Source: Apus apus
Lineage: Eukaryota > Chordata > Aves > Apodiformes > Apodidae
Direction of reading: 5' to 3'
Length of the DNA stretch: 64,000 nucleotides
Assembly: GCF_020740795.1 (NCBI RefSeq)
Contig: NC_067285.1
Span: 40,708,511 to 40,772,510 of the forward strand
A program made the translations under genes and the position numbers. Shown piece after piece: positions 24,635-38,607 of the stretch (its first letter is position 1; each line of letters begins with the position of its first letter). Under the pieces are notes generated by a model. The model did no database searches, had not been told where the DNA came from, and saw only the letters and a list, made by a program, of their open reading frames with translations.

Positions 24635-26040
24635 CTTTACAGAACAACTGCCAGGTAGTTTCTTGACTTAAGCAAATATTCAAAAGGGCCAGTGTGGGCC
24701 ATTTTGGGCATCTCCTCACCTCAGTCTGTGGACTGAAGTGCAAAGCTGTGCTCAGCAGACTGCCACCGTGCCACTATGCCTCTGAGGTGCTCACGTTGAA
24801 AAATTGTGTGAGGTCTAAAATATGGACCAGGTTTTATTTATTTATTTTTGTTGTAGATGAAAGTATGAGGAATCAAAGGAGATGGAATCAGAGAGCAAAA
24901 GCTTCCACTGGAGGATTTCAGGACTCTGTTGTCTCTGGTGGGAAGGGAAGACTGTGTGGAGAGGGAAGGTGATGGTCCTCTGTGGAGCTCCCAGTGCAGG
25001 ATCTTCAGAAGGAGACAAGAGCAGCCACGTGTGCACAGTTCCCACAGTTCTGCCCCATATCCCCTGGGACATGCATGACCCAGGTGGGTGCTGCAGTTGG
25101 CAGTTACCAGTTTCAGTCAGCTCCAGCTTTGCATTTTCTCTTCACTACCTTGGATTTCCTTTATCTTCTCTGTTACCATAGATTTCTGTGCACAAGCACT
25201 AAATTCATCTTTTCTTCCACTTGGCTGATTGGCTTTTATCCATGTTCCTTTCTACCTTGCTGCCCCAGGGGCTGATTCCTCTCAAAGCAGTGGTGTGAGA
25301 ATGTCAGCTGTTGTCCCTCTTTAAGTCAGAGGCTTTCTGTTTCAGGACCAACATTCCCTTCTTTCCTTCTTCCTAATCTCCTTTAGCTTATTGCCAACCT
25401 GTGCATTACTTCCATCTGCTGACACTTCCCTGCTGCACGTTTCAACTTAGATAATGTGAAAGCCAACAGGGCAGACACCCTGAAAGTGCTGCTTTATCTG
25501 CCCAAATGGATCCTGCTCTATCTCAGCTGTCTCCATGGGAAGGTGTTTCTGCTGGGCTCCAAAGTCACCCTCATGCCATGCCTTGGGAAGGCTGATTGCC
25601 AGTTCAGGCAGGGTGTAACCTTCCAGACAGCTGGAGGGACAGAGGCTGGGAAGGGGAACAGTCGACAGTGGCAAAAGAGGCTGGAAGGGGAGGAGAGTGG
25701 AGAATGAGCAAGCCTAGGAAAACTGGATGGAGTGCAGGGGAGGGAAGAAGAGTGTAGGTGCCCACAGAGGAAGCACAAGGGTAATCAGAGGCTGCAAGAA
25801 AGGAGTGAGAAGAAGCACAGATAGGGAAATAGTAACATTTCAGTTGTAAACATTCCAGGAAGAGTGCTTATGTATGATCCCTGATACCATGGTGCGTCTC
25901 CCTCTCTTACTATCACAGGCTTCTCCCAAGTTAAACCCTTCCTCCTTTCTGTGGGTTTCTTTTGGAAGGCAGTATAATGAAGAATCTTCCAAACCTAATA
26001 CACTTCATCTCTTACCCCAGGAAAAGTTGGAGACAGCAAT

Positions 26041-26083
26041 ATCTTTCTTTTTCTTTTCTTTTTATTTTATTTTATTTGCTTTT
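26041..26083 (+). repeat. T-rich (TTTTA/TTTTC)n tract
   Basis: Degenerate pentamers CTTTT and ATTTT. Confidence 0.75.
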
Positions 26084-29000
26084 CCTATTTCGTCTGTGTC
26101 TTTCGTGTTAGAAATCCTTCAGTTTTGCCCTGGCTTTCTGTAGGAGCAGGATTAAACCTGCTAAAAGTGGTATAAAAAAAGACTTAAGAGGCAGGCACTA
26201 GGCTCTAGGGAAAAGAAATTCCAGTAAGGAGCACTAAATTTCAGAATATAATAAAGCTTTCCTTTAAATTGGAAAGTTCTAGTTTTAAACTGCTGGAAGT
26301 GATGAAGATCTTGGCCCTGTCTCAGCTGATCAGCTCCCCAAGGGCTCTTTTTCATCCTTCCTGCCTGTGGCTTTATTAAATTGTTTGATTCAGGAGGGAA
26401 ACCTTAGAAAAACACTGTTTATAGATAGATAGCATAATACTTTCCCAGAAAGCAATTGATAACTACCAGGTAGCAGCAGCAGCAGCGTGCTTCATTTTTA
26501 CAGAGCAATAACTCATTTCAGGAGCAGTCAAAATCTAAGGCTGCTGATAGGATTATTATGGTGGAAAACCAGAGGTGTCAGTTCTGCTGTGCCTGTCAGA
26601 CTGGGAGTGAAATTCTTTGGTGCTAATAGCAATCAGGACAGAGTCATTAATGTATTAGTAGAGAAATAATATTTTCCTGTCTCCTGGCCAGTGCTGTCGC
26701 TGGCTGTTTTGGTGCTGAGACCACCCTGACTCTGAGGTGATGAATGCAACTGAAGTTTAAATGCAGTTCCAGAGCACGGCCAAGAGGAGTGAGAGTGACA
26801 GAATGAGTTACAAAATCAAAAACCCAACGAAACCTGAAGAGGCTGCTGCTGTTCTGCCTTTCTGGGATGCAGCCAGGAGGACAGGATCCGCAGGCTAAGG
26901 GAGAGAGGGTGAAGGACAGTACAAACCTAGAGTTTAGTTTACCTGCCTAGTCTGGAGAGGAGAAACCCTAGAGGGGATGTAAAGAATCATATATAAAGTG
27001 ATCAGTGCTCACTTTTTTCTTCCTTCATCCTCCCATAGGTGATGAGAACTAAGACATACCTGGTGCAGTAAAACGGCAGTGGCTTTGAACTGACGCTGAC
27101 TAAACATCTGTGGGATGTTGAGGAGCTGACTTAAGCATCATATAATCAAAGGAAATGCTGAGGTTAGGTTTTCAAATGGGCTACGTATTTTGGTGGTTAC
27201 TAACCATGTCTGTAACGCTGTGATGTGGAGACCAGTTCAGCCCCAGCTTTAGGGATTGCCTGAGGGACTTCTGTGGTATGTGGGTTGAGGGGTGGTTGTG
27301 CCTTTGTCTGGAGTGTGTAGTGCTCAGCTTCCCCAGCAGCCACCATTAGTAGAGGTGTTGTGATTCAACCTGGCACATTCTGAGTTTGTCTTCATCAAGG
27401 GTACAGATTGTTTAATAGAAGTGATTTTGTGTTATTAGTGGGATGGGAGTTAAGGGTGGGAGAGGACATTTGCATACAGCTGCTGTAGGAGAGGCACAGA
27501 GATACATCACCTTGGGACAGAAAGCCCTTTGGTGCTATGTTGCAGAGTATTTATGTCATGTGTGGGACAGCAAGAGCACGTGAATCTTTGTCCCTTTTCC
27601 ATCCTCAGGCTTCAACCCCTTCTGGCAAAGGGGGATTGCTGTTGGCAACCTGGGCTCTGTGCAGAACTGTATCCCTTCCCCAACAGAATACAATCAGTTT
27701 TCTGGTTTCTGACTTTCTTGTGGGAAGAGCAAATTCTGTGGGGTTCCCTTTGTTCTGACTTGATGGGGAAGTGGGTTTTTTTCTTTTAAATGAATAACCT
27801 AAGAGGAGGAATCATCGCTGGCCACAGCAGTGAGAGAAAATCCATGACTGTGTTTTGTGTAAAGGAAAAAGGCAGGAGCAGCACAGCTACCTCAGCAGCT
27901 CTACCCACTGTTAGTCTATAATGCAGAGTTTTATATTCATTGTGCCATCTTTGAGGGCTGGAGCTGCCTGCCTTTGCTTTTACAGTAATAGCAATACTAA
28001 TTTACCAAGGCATCTATAGTAAAATTGACCTCAGTGTGGGTGGAGGAGGTCAGACGTTTTGAAAAAAATCCAAAGCTTAACTGAAGTTTCCTGGCTGGAA
28101 GCCATCAGATTCAACTGTTGGTGTGCATCAGAAACAGCAGTGCCTGAGTGGGGAAAAAGGAGATGGGAATTGCCCTAAGTGGCCTCCTCTTGGATTTTTA
28201 CAGACAGTATCTGATTGAGTTTAACAGAGCTATGCAAGGATTTCTGGAGGGAGGGACCCCAACACATAGTGTACAGTGGCAGCAGTCTGGAATCCATTCT
28301 TTGATGATGTACAATCAAAACTGACAGAAATGCCTGTTTCTTATCTGAGTCACCCAGTCCATTAGCATACACCTCTGAGTGCTGGTGTTTGATTGCAGGT
28401 GACCTTGTGGAAGTCACTTTCAGTTAGGTGAGTGAATCATCAAAAGCTGAAATCCTGCACAGAAACAGCAACACCGCTTCCAACCTCCTTTTGCTGCTGT
28501 ATCAGAGCCTCAGATTGTCATGTAATTTCACACAATCTTGCATCTACAACCCTTTTATTCCTAAAAGTTCAGAGCTGCTTAGTAAGTGGAAATTGTGACA
28601 GTATTGAGAACTTTTTTGAGTGATGTCCAATGTGAATGACATCAATTTTTCATTAGATGTTCCTTTCGCTCTGGATTAAGTTGCAGCTAAACACAACATA
28701 AAATATCTCTTAAGAGCAAGTCAGCCTTTTCCACTTGAATGAGGGTGACAAAAGTCCACTATTGCCATTTATGGTCCAATCTCTCTGTAGTCTAATGTTC
28801 CCATAAGCAGACCCTGAGAAAACTATCCCATATTTCAGGGTCTCCAGCTATTGTGGCGCAGGAGCACCTAAGCTGGTTCTCCCTTCTCTGATTTCTTTTG
28901 GTTTGGAGTTGCTGAGACAATGTCCATGTTTTAGTGGAATATGAGTGAAGTCAAATGCTGAAGACTTAAGAAAATCCTGCCCAAGAATCATAGATAGTGC

Positions 29001-29457
29001 TGTAGGCACAAAATTTAGACATTTTGAATATATTCCCTTTTAATTCTTTTCAGTAGGGATACTTTGGGAAGTGCCAGCTGCCTGTCTGAATTTTTCTGGG
29101 GACTTTTTCTTTACATCTTCACATTTAAACTTTTACCTTCTAAGTAAGCATCTCTGTCTTTTTCATATTTCACTTTCTGTTTTGATATTTCTGTTCCCCT
29201 TTCTGTTCTCTACTCTTAATCCCTTCCCGGGAAAGTACTAAAATTCAGATGTTAATACTGGAATGATTTTTCAGTGCTATAGTTTCAGCTCTTAAACTTG
29301 CAGCTTTCCCTTGTTTTCTCAAGCTGATGAAATCTTTTGTGTGAGAGCAGTTGTGCTGATTTTCTGTGTTCATCACAGGCATTTAATTAATCACAATTAT
29401 TTAACATAAGAACAGTGGAACTGGGTCTTAAATGTTTTCACTAATCTAGTCATAACT

Positions 29458-29550
29458 GAACTGGACAAGGTGCTGAGCTGACCCTGCTCTGAGTTGGGCT
29501 GGAGATCTCCAGAGGTTCCTTCCAACCTCAGTTAGGCTGTGATTTTGTGG
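29458..29550 (+). mobile_element. Short CR1 3'-end fragment
   Basis: About 93 bp match the CR1 3' terminus (TGGAGATCTCCAGAGGTTCC, TTCCAACCTCAG, CTGTGATTTTGTGG). It is old or strongly truncated. Confidence 0.7.
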
Positions 29551-32500
29551 TGAGCTACTTCTGCACCAGGTGAGAAGGTGGAATAAGAGAAGCTTTTCAA
29601 CGTGCTAAGATACTTCCCTTTTCTGAAAACTGATCTTAAAAAAACAGATTTCTCTGCCACAGACCTCCACAGAAATCAGTATCTGGTGAGAGTTTTTTCT
29701 TCCAAATACATCCCTCCTTAGCCAAGCCTTTCAAGATTTATTGTCAGTCAAACGTTTGGTCAGATTCTTCCCTGCATGCTTTTGGTCAGCACACATTCTT
29801 GATTTATCCAGGGTAAAATCCACAGTTGTGTCATTTCAGCACATCTCCCCATCGTTCTAGTGGAAACACCCAGCTGACACAGATGGCCCTTGGACAGGAG
29901 GTGAAAGAAAGCTTCAGTAGGACCATACTTACCCTTCTTCATTTGAAGTTGTTCTCTTTTTCACTGGATTAATACAGGTTTTTCAGCTTGTTGTTGCTTA
30001 TTTGTAAGATTTCCCTACGGTGTGTTCATTTAAAGTATTTTAAGATACAAGATATCTGGAGATAGATCCAACTTGAGCCTCATTAAAAGAACTTAGCCAA
30101 AAATGGAAAGCCTTCAGGGGCCTATTATAGTGAATTATAGTAATTAGAAGCATGAATTCTGTCTAACAGCACAAACTGCTTCAGTTGATCTGGAATTCTT
30201 CCCAAAACCTTCAGAACTTTAAGGACTGAAGGTAAAACACACCATGTTGGCTAAACGATCACCTTTGTTAATACAGGCCCTGGTTTGGGATTCTTTAGGG
30301 TGCACAGCATCTCTGGTAACAGCCACAGGACCAGGTGGGTCCAACACTGCTCAGGCTGCTGTAGATGTGTTGATCATAAGCACAGACTTGTAGTTGTGGA
30401 TCTGCCAATGTCTTTCACCCTGATAACTGCTGCTACAGAAGGGTCCTGTGGAGCCAGCAGCTCTTGGATCCCGCTGTTGTCCATCCTCTGCACATGCAGG
30501 ACAGGAATTCCCTGCCTGGCTTCCACCTGCCTTCTGACCCAGCCAGAGAGCCAGAAAGGGACTGCAGTGCTGTCTCCACTAGCTGTATTTTGAGAATAAC
30601 ATTTAAACAGAATGCTTAGCTAATAGCAGAAACTGTTTTGGCTTTGCTGAGCATGTATGTGATGCTTTAGTTACGTTGGTCTGAAGCAGTGACTTGAATT
30701 CTCATTATCATTGCTTACAGAAAAGACCTGCTTAGCTTTCCAAGGATGAAACACAAGATCAGAAGGTCCCTTCCTATAAAGGCCTCTTTTTTGTGTGTGT
30801 GTGACTGCTTTTTAAGGACAAATAGGCTGTGGGATTCTCCAGGAGAATGTGACACTGCTTTTAGAAAACAGTCATGTGTTAAACGCTTGTCGTGCAGTGA
30901 TCAGGTGTTGCTCCTCACAGGGATCCCAGTCTGGTTTCTCCAGGAGACACCATTCTGTGAGAGTAAGGCAACAGTTTGCAAACCTGAGACAAGTGGCTAG
31001 TTAGATTAACGATGATCAGAACATGTTTCTGTTTCCTCTTGTTCATTTAAGAGGATAAAGAGAGGAATGACCTTTTATGCTTGAATGGTAGGAGATGAGT
31101 TTCATCTTTGTGCACAGATGGAAGCAAACTCAACTTTGTGTTACTGGCCTAACTGGTGGCATGTGGTTTTCTGGTGCAGTCAGTTAGATTTTCTAAAGAG
31201 CTTGTGGCTAGGGACTCAGCAATTACTGTTGGGGCCAGATTTTGAAGGCACTGTGCACTAAGCAGCTTGAATTGAGACAGTTCAGCCTGTTTTTTCTGAC
31301 TTCCACTGCAGGTATAGCCCTCTCCATCTTGCTCACTTCCTCAGAACCTCCAGCTGTAAGATGCAGTTATCAAAGCTGTGAAATATTTCATATCCCTTCA
31401 GTAAATCAGCCTCCATGGACACATACTCTCAGAAAACTTTGGTCTCGTTACTTCTTCTGAAAATCACTTTTCTTCCTGTAATAATTTCATACAGGTGAGC
31501 AGTGGGAGTTAAAAGTGTGTCTTAGGCTCTGCTGTGAACCACTCGGGGTAATGAAAAGGATAGAAATGCATGTCCAAAGCAATCTGTATTGTAATTTTTG
31601 TAGTCTCCTCACTGTTCCTGGCACAAGGTTTCAGGTAAAGGGTCCCAAAGAAAATAGTGGTTTTGTGTAATATATATATTGTCTGCTTTAATTATAAAAG
31701 CATCAAGTGGCATTTCCTTCCCACATGAAATTCCCTAGCCTGATATTGCCAGATGTGGCAGTAAGTCATCTAGCTGTAAATCAAACCAGTCCTTTTCCTC
31801 ATAATACCAAAAGCTCCCATACTCAAATGCTCTCTGCAGTTGCTTCCCTCTCCCAATTAGAAGGTGATTTGTAAACCTAGTTTCCAGTTTACTCTGTTTT
31901 TGAGACACTGAGAGGCAGTTGGGAGTGGTGATGTGTTAGTGGTACTGGACAGCACTCCTCTGAAGCTGGGATTGCCTGGAATGGTGCCTGGAATGGCACT
32001 TTGGATGGACAGGAACCGTGTCCCTGGCACCTCCTTCCTTGCAAAAGTACCTTGGTTTTTGTCATCTCTGTTTTATGACATTTTACATTCTGCATACCTT
32101 GATGACATCCATCTGTAGATTTACTGTGATTCTGAGACCAGTAAAGAGCTGAATTTAAAAGCTGGCAAATTCCAGTGACCTTCCGTGTAGTATGTTGGCT
32201 AGAGCAATTTTTCAATTCAAAATTGAAGTTGGAAGCTGCATTTCTTATTTTCTGATTAAGGAAGTCCGTTATCTTTTACTCCCTGATAAGTCTGATTAGC
32301 TTATTCTGTGCAGAATATCACTGTTCCCTGCTGCTGCTTTGTGTTTTCTCCTGGGTAGCAATGTGCCAAGTGCTCACCTTAAAACTCAACTCATTTTCAC
32401 CTCCAAGTTGCTGGAGTCTTTGGGGGACATCTAACTGTTCATAAGGTGTAAGTCAATGCAGGTTTGCTCTGGAATTCCACACATTCGGGGCTGTTAATGC

Positions 32501-35500
32501 CAGCTGAGGATATTTGGATTCTCAGTCCTTCCTGAAGAAAACATTGTCTGTAGGCTTGGAAGTACTAAATTCAGAATACTCTCCCAGTTTGTTTCCTAGA
32601 GAGGGCTGATGAATAAATGACCTACAGGAGAGCCTGGAAGATTTAGCTTGTACTCTGTTAGCAGAGAAGTACACGAAGCCCAAGGGGTTGCTCCAGCTGA
32701 TGATGTGTTTCAGCCTGAAATACTGTCTTTGGAACAAAAGGAAAACAAGCCCAAGCTTTTTCAACATTCAAATAGTCTGTTTCTTGCAGTGGGAAACCAT
32801 AGCAATCATTGCATTGTCTATAAAGACGGTTTCATACAGAGCCTATGTACTTGTTACACCACAAGGAGTTAAGGGAGGGACATATTCAGTTATATTTCCT
32901 ACTGGAAATGCTGTCCTAAAAAACTCTTGTGGGGATTGAATCAAGCAACATACAGAAATGTGGGAAGGAACAAAGGTGCAGATAAATGTAATAATGTCTG
33001 TAGGTTACTCTTCTTCAGTGTAGCATGCTGCAAGTGGGTTAAATGCCATCATCTTTCAATGAAAAAGCTGCTTGAAGCTGATAATTGTAGAGCCTTTCAG
33101 GAAGAAAAGTCTGTTCACTGTAAATACTTGATCAAGAACTATGGATCTTTCTTTATGCCATGCAGAATGGTTTTAGATGAAATCTCTTTCCAGTTGGTAT
33201 TGTTCAAATAATTATATTTAGCTGGGGTCAGAGTTTGGATAATGCATTCCCAGCCCTTGGGTTTATTAACTGGCTCCAGGACCAGACCACAATGTCAAAC
33301 AGCCCAAAGAGGTTTCATATTTACTCTGTGTTTTGGTTATTTTCAGCTGTGCTGCTCCTTCCCTGCTGCAGTCTAATCAATGTAGCCATTTGATAAGTGC
33401 TTCTCCATAATGTGACTTGCCTGATTTGCTGAAGCTCTGCTTGCCAAACAGAAACATCCACTTAAAATGCAGACCCTTCCTATAAGACTACATTCTTCAG
33501 AATGAACCACTTCCCACTTGCAAGGAGCAAACCACAGTTAAAACAGTAACAGAAAGATGGTGTACACAGCAAGGATCAAATCTGAGAGCAACAGCTGGAT
33601 TTGTTAGTATGAGCAGTCAAAGTATGCTGAAGTGTTGCTGTTAGAGCAGGATTTTCTCTGCATTTGGCATTTTGGTCACCCTGTGTACGTGCTTCATCCC
33701 AGTAACTGTAATGGGATGGCCAGGCAGAGCAGGGCAGCATGGAAAACAGAGCTGAAATCTCTTGAGGGATGAAAAAGGACCTTTTCCAATGCAGTTGTCT
33801 CCAGATCCTGACCAGCAACCTGCAGGAGCCTGGAGCAGTTGCCTTAGTGTGAGGTTGGTTGTGCTGCCTGAAGTGCTGGAGACTTCCATTTTGGTCTGTG
33901 CCAGCCCACAGTTCATTTGAGGAGCACTTCCTTGACCAAAGAGTATCCTACTGTGACCTCTGAAAGATGTGGAAGTTTTAAAAGAATTTTCTAGACTGCT
34001 TTCAGTTGGGAAGAAGAGGCTGTTTTCTTTTCCAGAGGAGGGCACAGTGAAGGGCCCCCACATCACTGTTCCTCCTGTCATTGCTAGCAGTGGGGAGCTG
34101 GGCTTTTGGAAGGCATGAGAACCCATCAGTGGTTCCATCACTGAGTTTCTGTGGGCATTAAATCCCTTATGCTGCTGTGTCTCTTAAGGTTCACTTTCCT
34201 TTCCATGGAAAGGAAATCTGAAATGCCAGGCAGTGCTGCTTCTCCTGTCTATACCCTCAGGTCTTCCTGACCTGCACTGTCAGCCCATGGCCAGTAGTCA
34301 CAGAGAAAGAGCTGCCCAGGTGTTTCTGCAAATGTAACTTGAACTGGATGCAATTTGCTTCTCTTCAGCAGCCTGTGTACATTAACTGCCAATGGCTGTT
34401 CTCCTAAAAAACAAAACAAAAATCAAACACTTGTTTTCCCTACTGCCAAGACACCTTTCTGGAAGAATAGGAATTGGAAAACCAGACAGATGTGGAGTGG
34501 GATTTGGGCTGTTATACAAACTACCTGGCACTGGATGACAGACTTAAATTCTGTGCACCTCTAATTCCATTTTCTTCCTCTCTGTGTACTTTACCTGCAA
34601 GTTTTGCAGGATTGTCTCCTGCTGTGTGTGTACACACAGTACCCTGCACAGTAGAGGCATAGTCTGGGCTAGCAACTTTAGCCACAGTGCTCATGAGGAT
34701 GAATAATCCCACATTACTTTCCTCGGATGTGGTTAAATGTCAGTTCTCATATCTTTGAGATGTTAACGTAGATTTCTGATGAACCTGAGTTAGTTTCCTC
34801 CCTTGTGCTACGTGCCTTGGAGCTCTCATGTGTTTGGGAGTCACATAGACAATCTTATCCATCTACCAAAAGATTACAAAAGGTAGGCATTGCCTAAGAA
34901 TTTTCATTTAGATCTGGTTCATCATAGAGGTCCCTCTGCCCCCGTGAAGAAGGTGCCACCAAGTTGCCATCAATAGAGTCACATAAAACTGCTGTATAGT
35001 ACCCAGTACAGCCTTTATGGCTGGAAACTTGCATGTTTCCTCTTCCTAGAAAACAGAATTCCCAGTTTACATTGCTGAGTGATGTTTTTTACAGATGTTT
35101 TCACTGTTGAGCAGTTTGTTTCTGTTCTCTGTAGCTTGAGGAGAGGATGTAAAATGAGTCAAAAGCGTCGGCTAAGTCAAGACATGCAGAGGTGCTGCCA
35201 AGCAGTGGCTCCCACAGTGACAGGAATGGCTTCTGCGGGAGGGAAAGGGAAAGAAATGGCTTTGCCAGCATCATGCTGTAGCAGGGAAGTGCCCCATGGA
35301 AAGGAATAAGTCAGCAGGTAAGTGTCTCAAGGTCTCTTTAATCTGTCCAGACACTTTGTGGTTTTCCAGCCTGTGGCACAGGGGAGCACTTGGGCAGGTC
35401 AGCATGGGAACACTTGGGCTGCCCAGCCAAGTAGGGAGGAAGGTGAAGGAGAGGAACAGAGAGAGGAAGGTACTGATTTAGGGCTGCAGCAGTAAAAAAG

Positions 35501-36764
35501 GAGCCAGGCATCTGCCTTCAAGTTTTTTGCCTTGTTCACAGAAATAAGTAGCCTGGGGTATGAGATTGTTAACATTTGTCAGTTTTTCTTGCTGAATTAT
35601 AATGAGGTATTTCTTTGTCCTCGCTTGCTTCTTCCAGTTTTAAACATCTATCCCCATCTTGATCGAATTAATTCCAGCCACTACTCCTGCTGTATTTAGC
35701 ACTGCCTGCTCCTTCCATCCCATCTCTGGCCTGCATGGCCACCATTTGCAGGAGCATCACTTCCCCATTTGAAAGTAGGTACTTTAAGCAATCCTTAGTT
35801 TGGTGAGAAGTAAAGAGCACACTTAGCTCCTCAGGGTAATTAAGATAGGCTCTGATTTTTAGGTTGGTTGGTTGGTTTGTTTAATGATAGTCCTAGCCCA
35901 GTGTATTTCAGTGTTAGTGGGAAATTGGAAGGTACGCAGCAAACTGACCTTGTTACTGATTTCTGCCCCATGGTTTGCATAAGCCAGTGTTCTCCCTATA
36001 AATCCATGGTCATCCCTTCATAATGTAATGATGTAAGCCAGGAAACTCGAGTCTGGTGTCAGCCTGGAGTGCAGAGAGGGGCCCTACTGGGACAGCAGCC
36101 TAAACCGGCAGCCTACAGCTGCAAAAAGTCAACCCTACCAGGACTCCCTCCTTCCCCTGCCACAACCATCAGCTACTTCTTCAACTCAAGATGTTCATAA
36201 GTCACAGTCTTGGCACCAAAGCTCTTGAGGTAAATTTCATTTCATAGACTGGACTGCACCCAGTATGGTGATTATACCTGGAGTATCAGACATGTCCTGT
36301 TTAATAGCACAGAGCATGTTGCAGTGCATGTGTGTGAAGAAACAGCAATCCAGCTTTGCTCTGAAGTGAGGAAACCTCATTTCTTGGAAAGGTAGCTGTA
36401 CCTTTTCTCAGGACTTTAGGCAGTAGAATATTAAAATGCATCACCTCTGGACATGCAGGCTTATATTGGCTTTTTTGTTTCAGCTCCTTCTTGCTAGATT
36501 GTAACCCCAAATTAGGATGAAAGAGATTGAACCAGTATTGAAATGGAAAAAATAGCTAACTGATCAGTTTAGAGCCCTATTTTAATTGGGAGCTCCCCAG
36601 GACAGAACTTAAAATTGGCAAGATTGGTGGGTATTTTTCCAAATTCTTGTTCCTAGGATAATTGCACTAGAAAAAAAATGCAGAGTTGTTAACAGTACTC
36701 ACCTTGCTTTCCTTCATCTTCAAAGCTGAAGGAGGAATGCCTCTTCCTTTCAGTGCAAGCAGAT
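29551..36764. other. No recognisable gene
   Basis: Non-coding sequence. The longest repeat-free open frame of the window (166 codons, minus strand, 33,641-34,141) is here; it has no recognisable domain and no upstream exon that I can see. Confidence 0.55.
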
Positions 36765-36769
36765 TAGTC

Positions 36770-37714
36770 TGTGCTGGTTGGGTTTGGTGGGCTTTTTGGT
36801 AGCAGGGGAGGGGCCCCAGGGGTGGCTCCTGCAAGAAGCTACTCAAAGTTCCCCCAGCTCAGGTGGCCAAGGCTAGAGAGACAATAGATGGGCCTCTGCC
36901 ATTAACATATGAAAGAACTGATAGAAGACCTGAGGAGAGAGCAAGGGAGAAGAGCTGAGCTGGAGAGGTGAGGGCAGTGCTGGGGTGAGGATCTCAAGGT
37001 TGCTGAGGAAGAAGGGGCCCGAGCAGAAGGTTCCCTGCAGCCCATGGGGAGATGGCAGCTGTGCCCCTGCACTCGTGGAGGAACCTGGTGGAACATTCCC
37101 TGAAGGGGATTCCCTGAGGGGGGAATTTGCAGCCCATGAACTCGGATGATGCAGCCGTGGAGGACCCCACAGCAGGGGAGGTGGCTGTTCCCGGAGCAGC
37201 AGTGACTCTGTGAGCAGCTCCTGAGGGATCACACCTCATGGAAGGGACTGATGGCAGAGGGGTTGGGGAGGGACTGTCTCCCATGGGGAAGCAGGGCAGG
37301 ACTGTGGGGAATCCTTCTCCCTGAGGAGGAAGGGGCAGCAGGACCCACCAGCCTGTGAACTGACTCTAAACCCCATCCCCTGTGCTGCTGGGGGGAAGGA
37401 GGGAGAGAAACTGGGAACAAAGAGATTTGGGCCCGGGAAGAAGGGGGGGGAGGGATAACATATGCAAGCCCTACTCTGTGTGTGTATATGTCCTGGGTGC
37501 ATCTCATTAGCAGTAAATGAAATTATTATTTTTTTCCCCAATTTGAGTCTGTTTTGCCTGTGACCTCAATCAGTGAAGATCCCTCCTTGTCCTTGGTCCC
37601 AACCCATGAGATCCTAGTTGGGCTTGTCCTCCCCATCCCAGGGTGTGATGGGGGCAGTGAGTGAGCAGCCCTGGGGTGGGTTCTTTGTTGTCAGGTCAGG
37701 CCCAAACCAGGACT
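36770..37714 (+). mobile_element. Solo LTR of the same family, right copy, inverted
   Basis: This 945-bp copy runs in the opposite orientation to the copy at 7.6-8.6 kb. The core of about 880 bp shows only about six differences by eye. The first 35 bp and the last 25 bp are clearly more divergent, and the end reads ...GGACT where the other copy has ...GGACA. Flanks TAGTC (36,765-36,769) and CAGTC (37,715-37,719) agree at four of five bases, a slightly decayed target-site duplication. A variant poly(A) hexamer AGTAAA lies at 37,512-37,517, before the U5-like part. There is no internal retroviral coding sequence. Confidence 0.8.
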
Positions 37715-37719
37715 CAGTC

Positions 37720-38607
37720 CCAAAACACAGGACCATAACAAGGCCTTGCAGCCTTGTTTCCCCACATCCTGTCCTCTCCTGCATTCCTCCTGCTGCACGT
37801 TTCCCACGCCCACCTCCAGGCACTGCAGGGCAGCTGAAAATTCCAACTGCTGCTCCCTGCTCGTGTAGTGATTATAAAACTGGGTCAGGAGCTGAATTCA
37901 GTAATGAACAACTAACTGCTTAATGATAGGCTACAAAAAAAAAGGGAGGAAAAATATTTAAAAGCCTGTGTCTGAGGAAAATTGAAAACTGGCAGAGATT
38001 TACTAAGTCATGGATGAATGTCAGGTACTTGAGGTGTCAGCTTGCTAGGCTTAAAAAAGCAAACATCTTTAACCTGCCCTTAAAGGAAGGCTAGTTAAAA
38101 GCTATTGGTTTTACACATAGTGATCTTGATCCTGTCCTGGAAGTTTGAGCATCCAGGCCAGATCACTCACCCAAATTCACCTTATGGATCCTGGCTTTGG
38201 CAGTACTGTTTGCAAGTCTAGCTCTGTTCTCTCACATCTTGCAAGTGTCAGCTGCTAGGCACAAATCTGAAGGTCTTATTTATTTTGTATGATCACAAAC
38301 CCAACTGTTATGTCATCCTTAAGGCAGCATCTTTTAACATTGAGTTAAATCATTTGTTCTTGTCACTTCCTATTTTTACATGTTTAATTCCAATTATTTG
38401 TACCCAAACTAGGCTAGGCCTGTCCCCACAAAGCACTCAAGAAGCTGAAAAAATTTGAGCTCTCATATAGGGTTATATGTATTTCAGGATCTTCATGTGC
38501 CTAAGGTTTTTACTGTAGCTCAGGACTTATTAGATTCCCAAGGAAAACTTCTTACAAGTATTTAGGGGTAATATGGTTTGTCTGCATCACAGTTAGTACT
38601 TTGTAAA
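37720..38607. other. No recognisable gene or repeat
   Basis: Short AT-rich spacer between the right LTR and a CR1 copy. Confidence 0.6.

Larger units (their letters stand above)
24393..29457. other. No recognisable gene
   Basis: Mostly non-coding sequence with T-rich microsatellites. A GC-richer part at 25.4-25.8 kb is open on both strands (83 and 75 codons) without recognisable motifs. Confidence 0.55.

Noticed and set aside
35134..35317. 184-nt segment between CTCTGTAG and CAG|GTAAGT with an internal ATG frame
   Set aside because: The frame stops within the segment and shows no recognisable protein. It could be a non-coding exon, but nothing else supports it.
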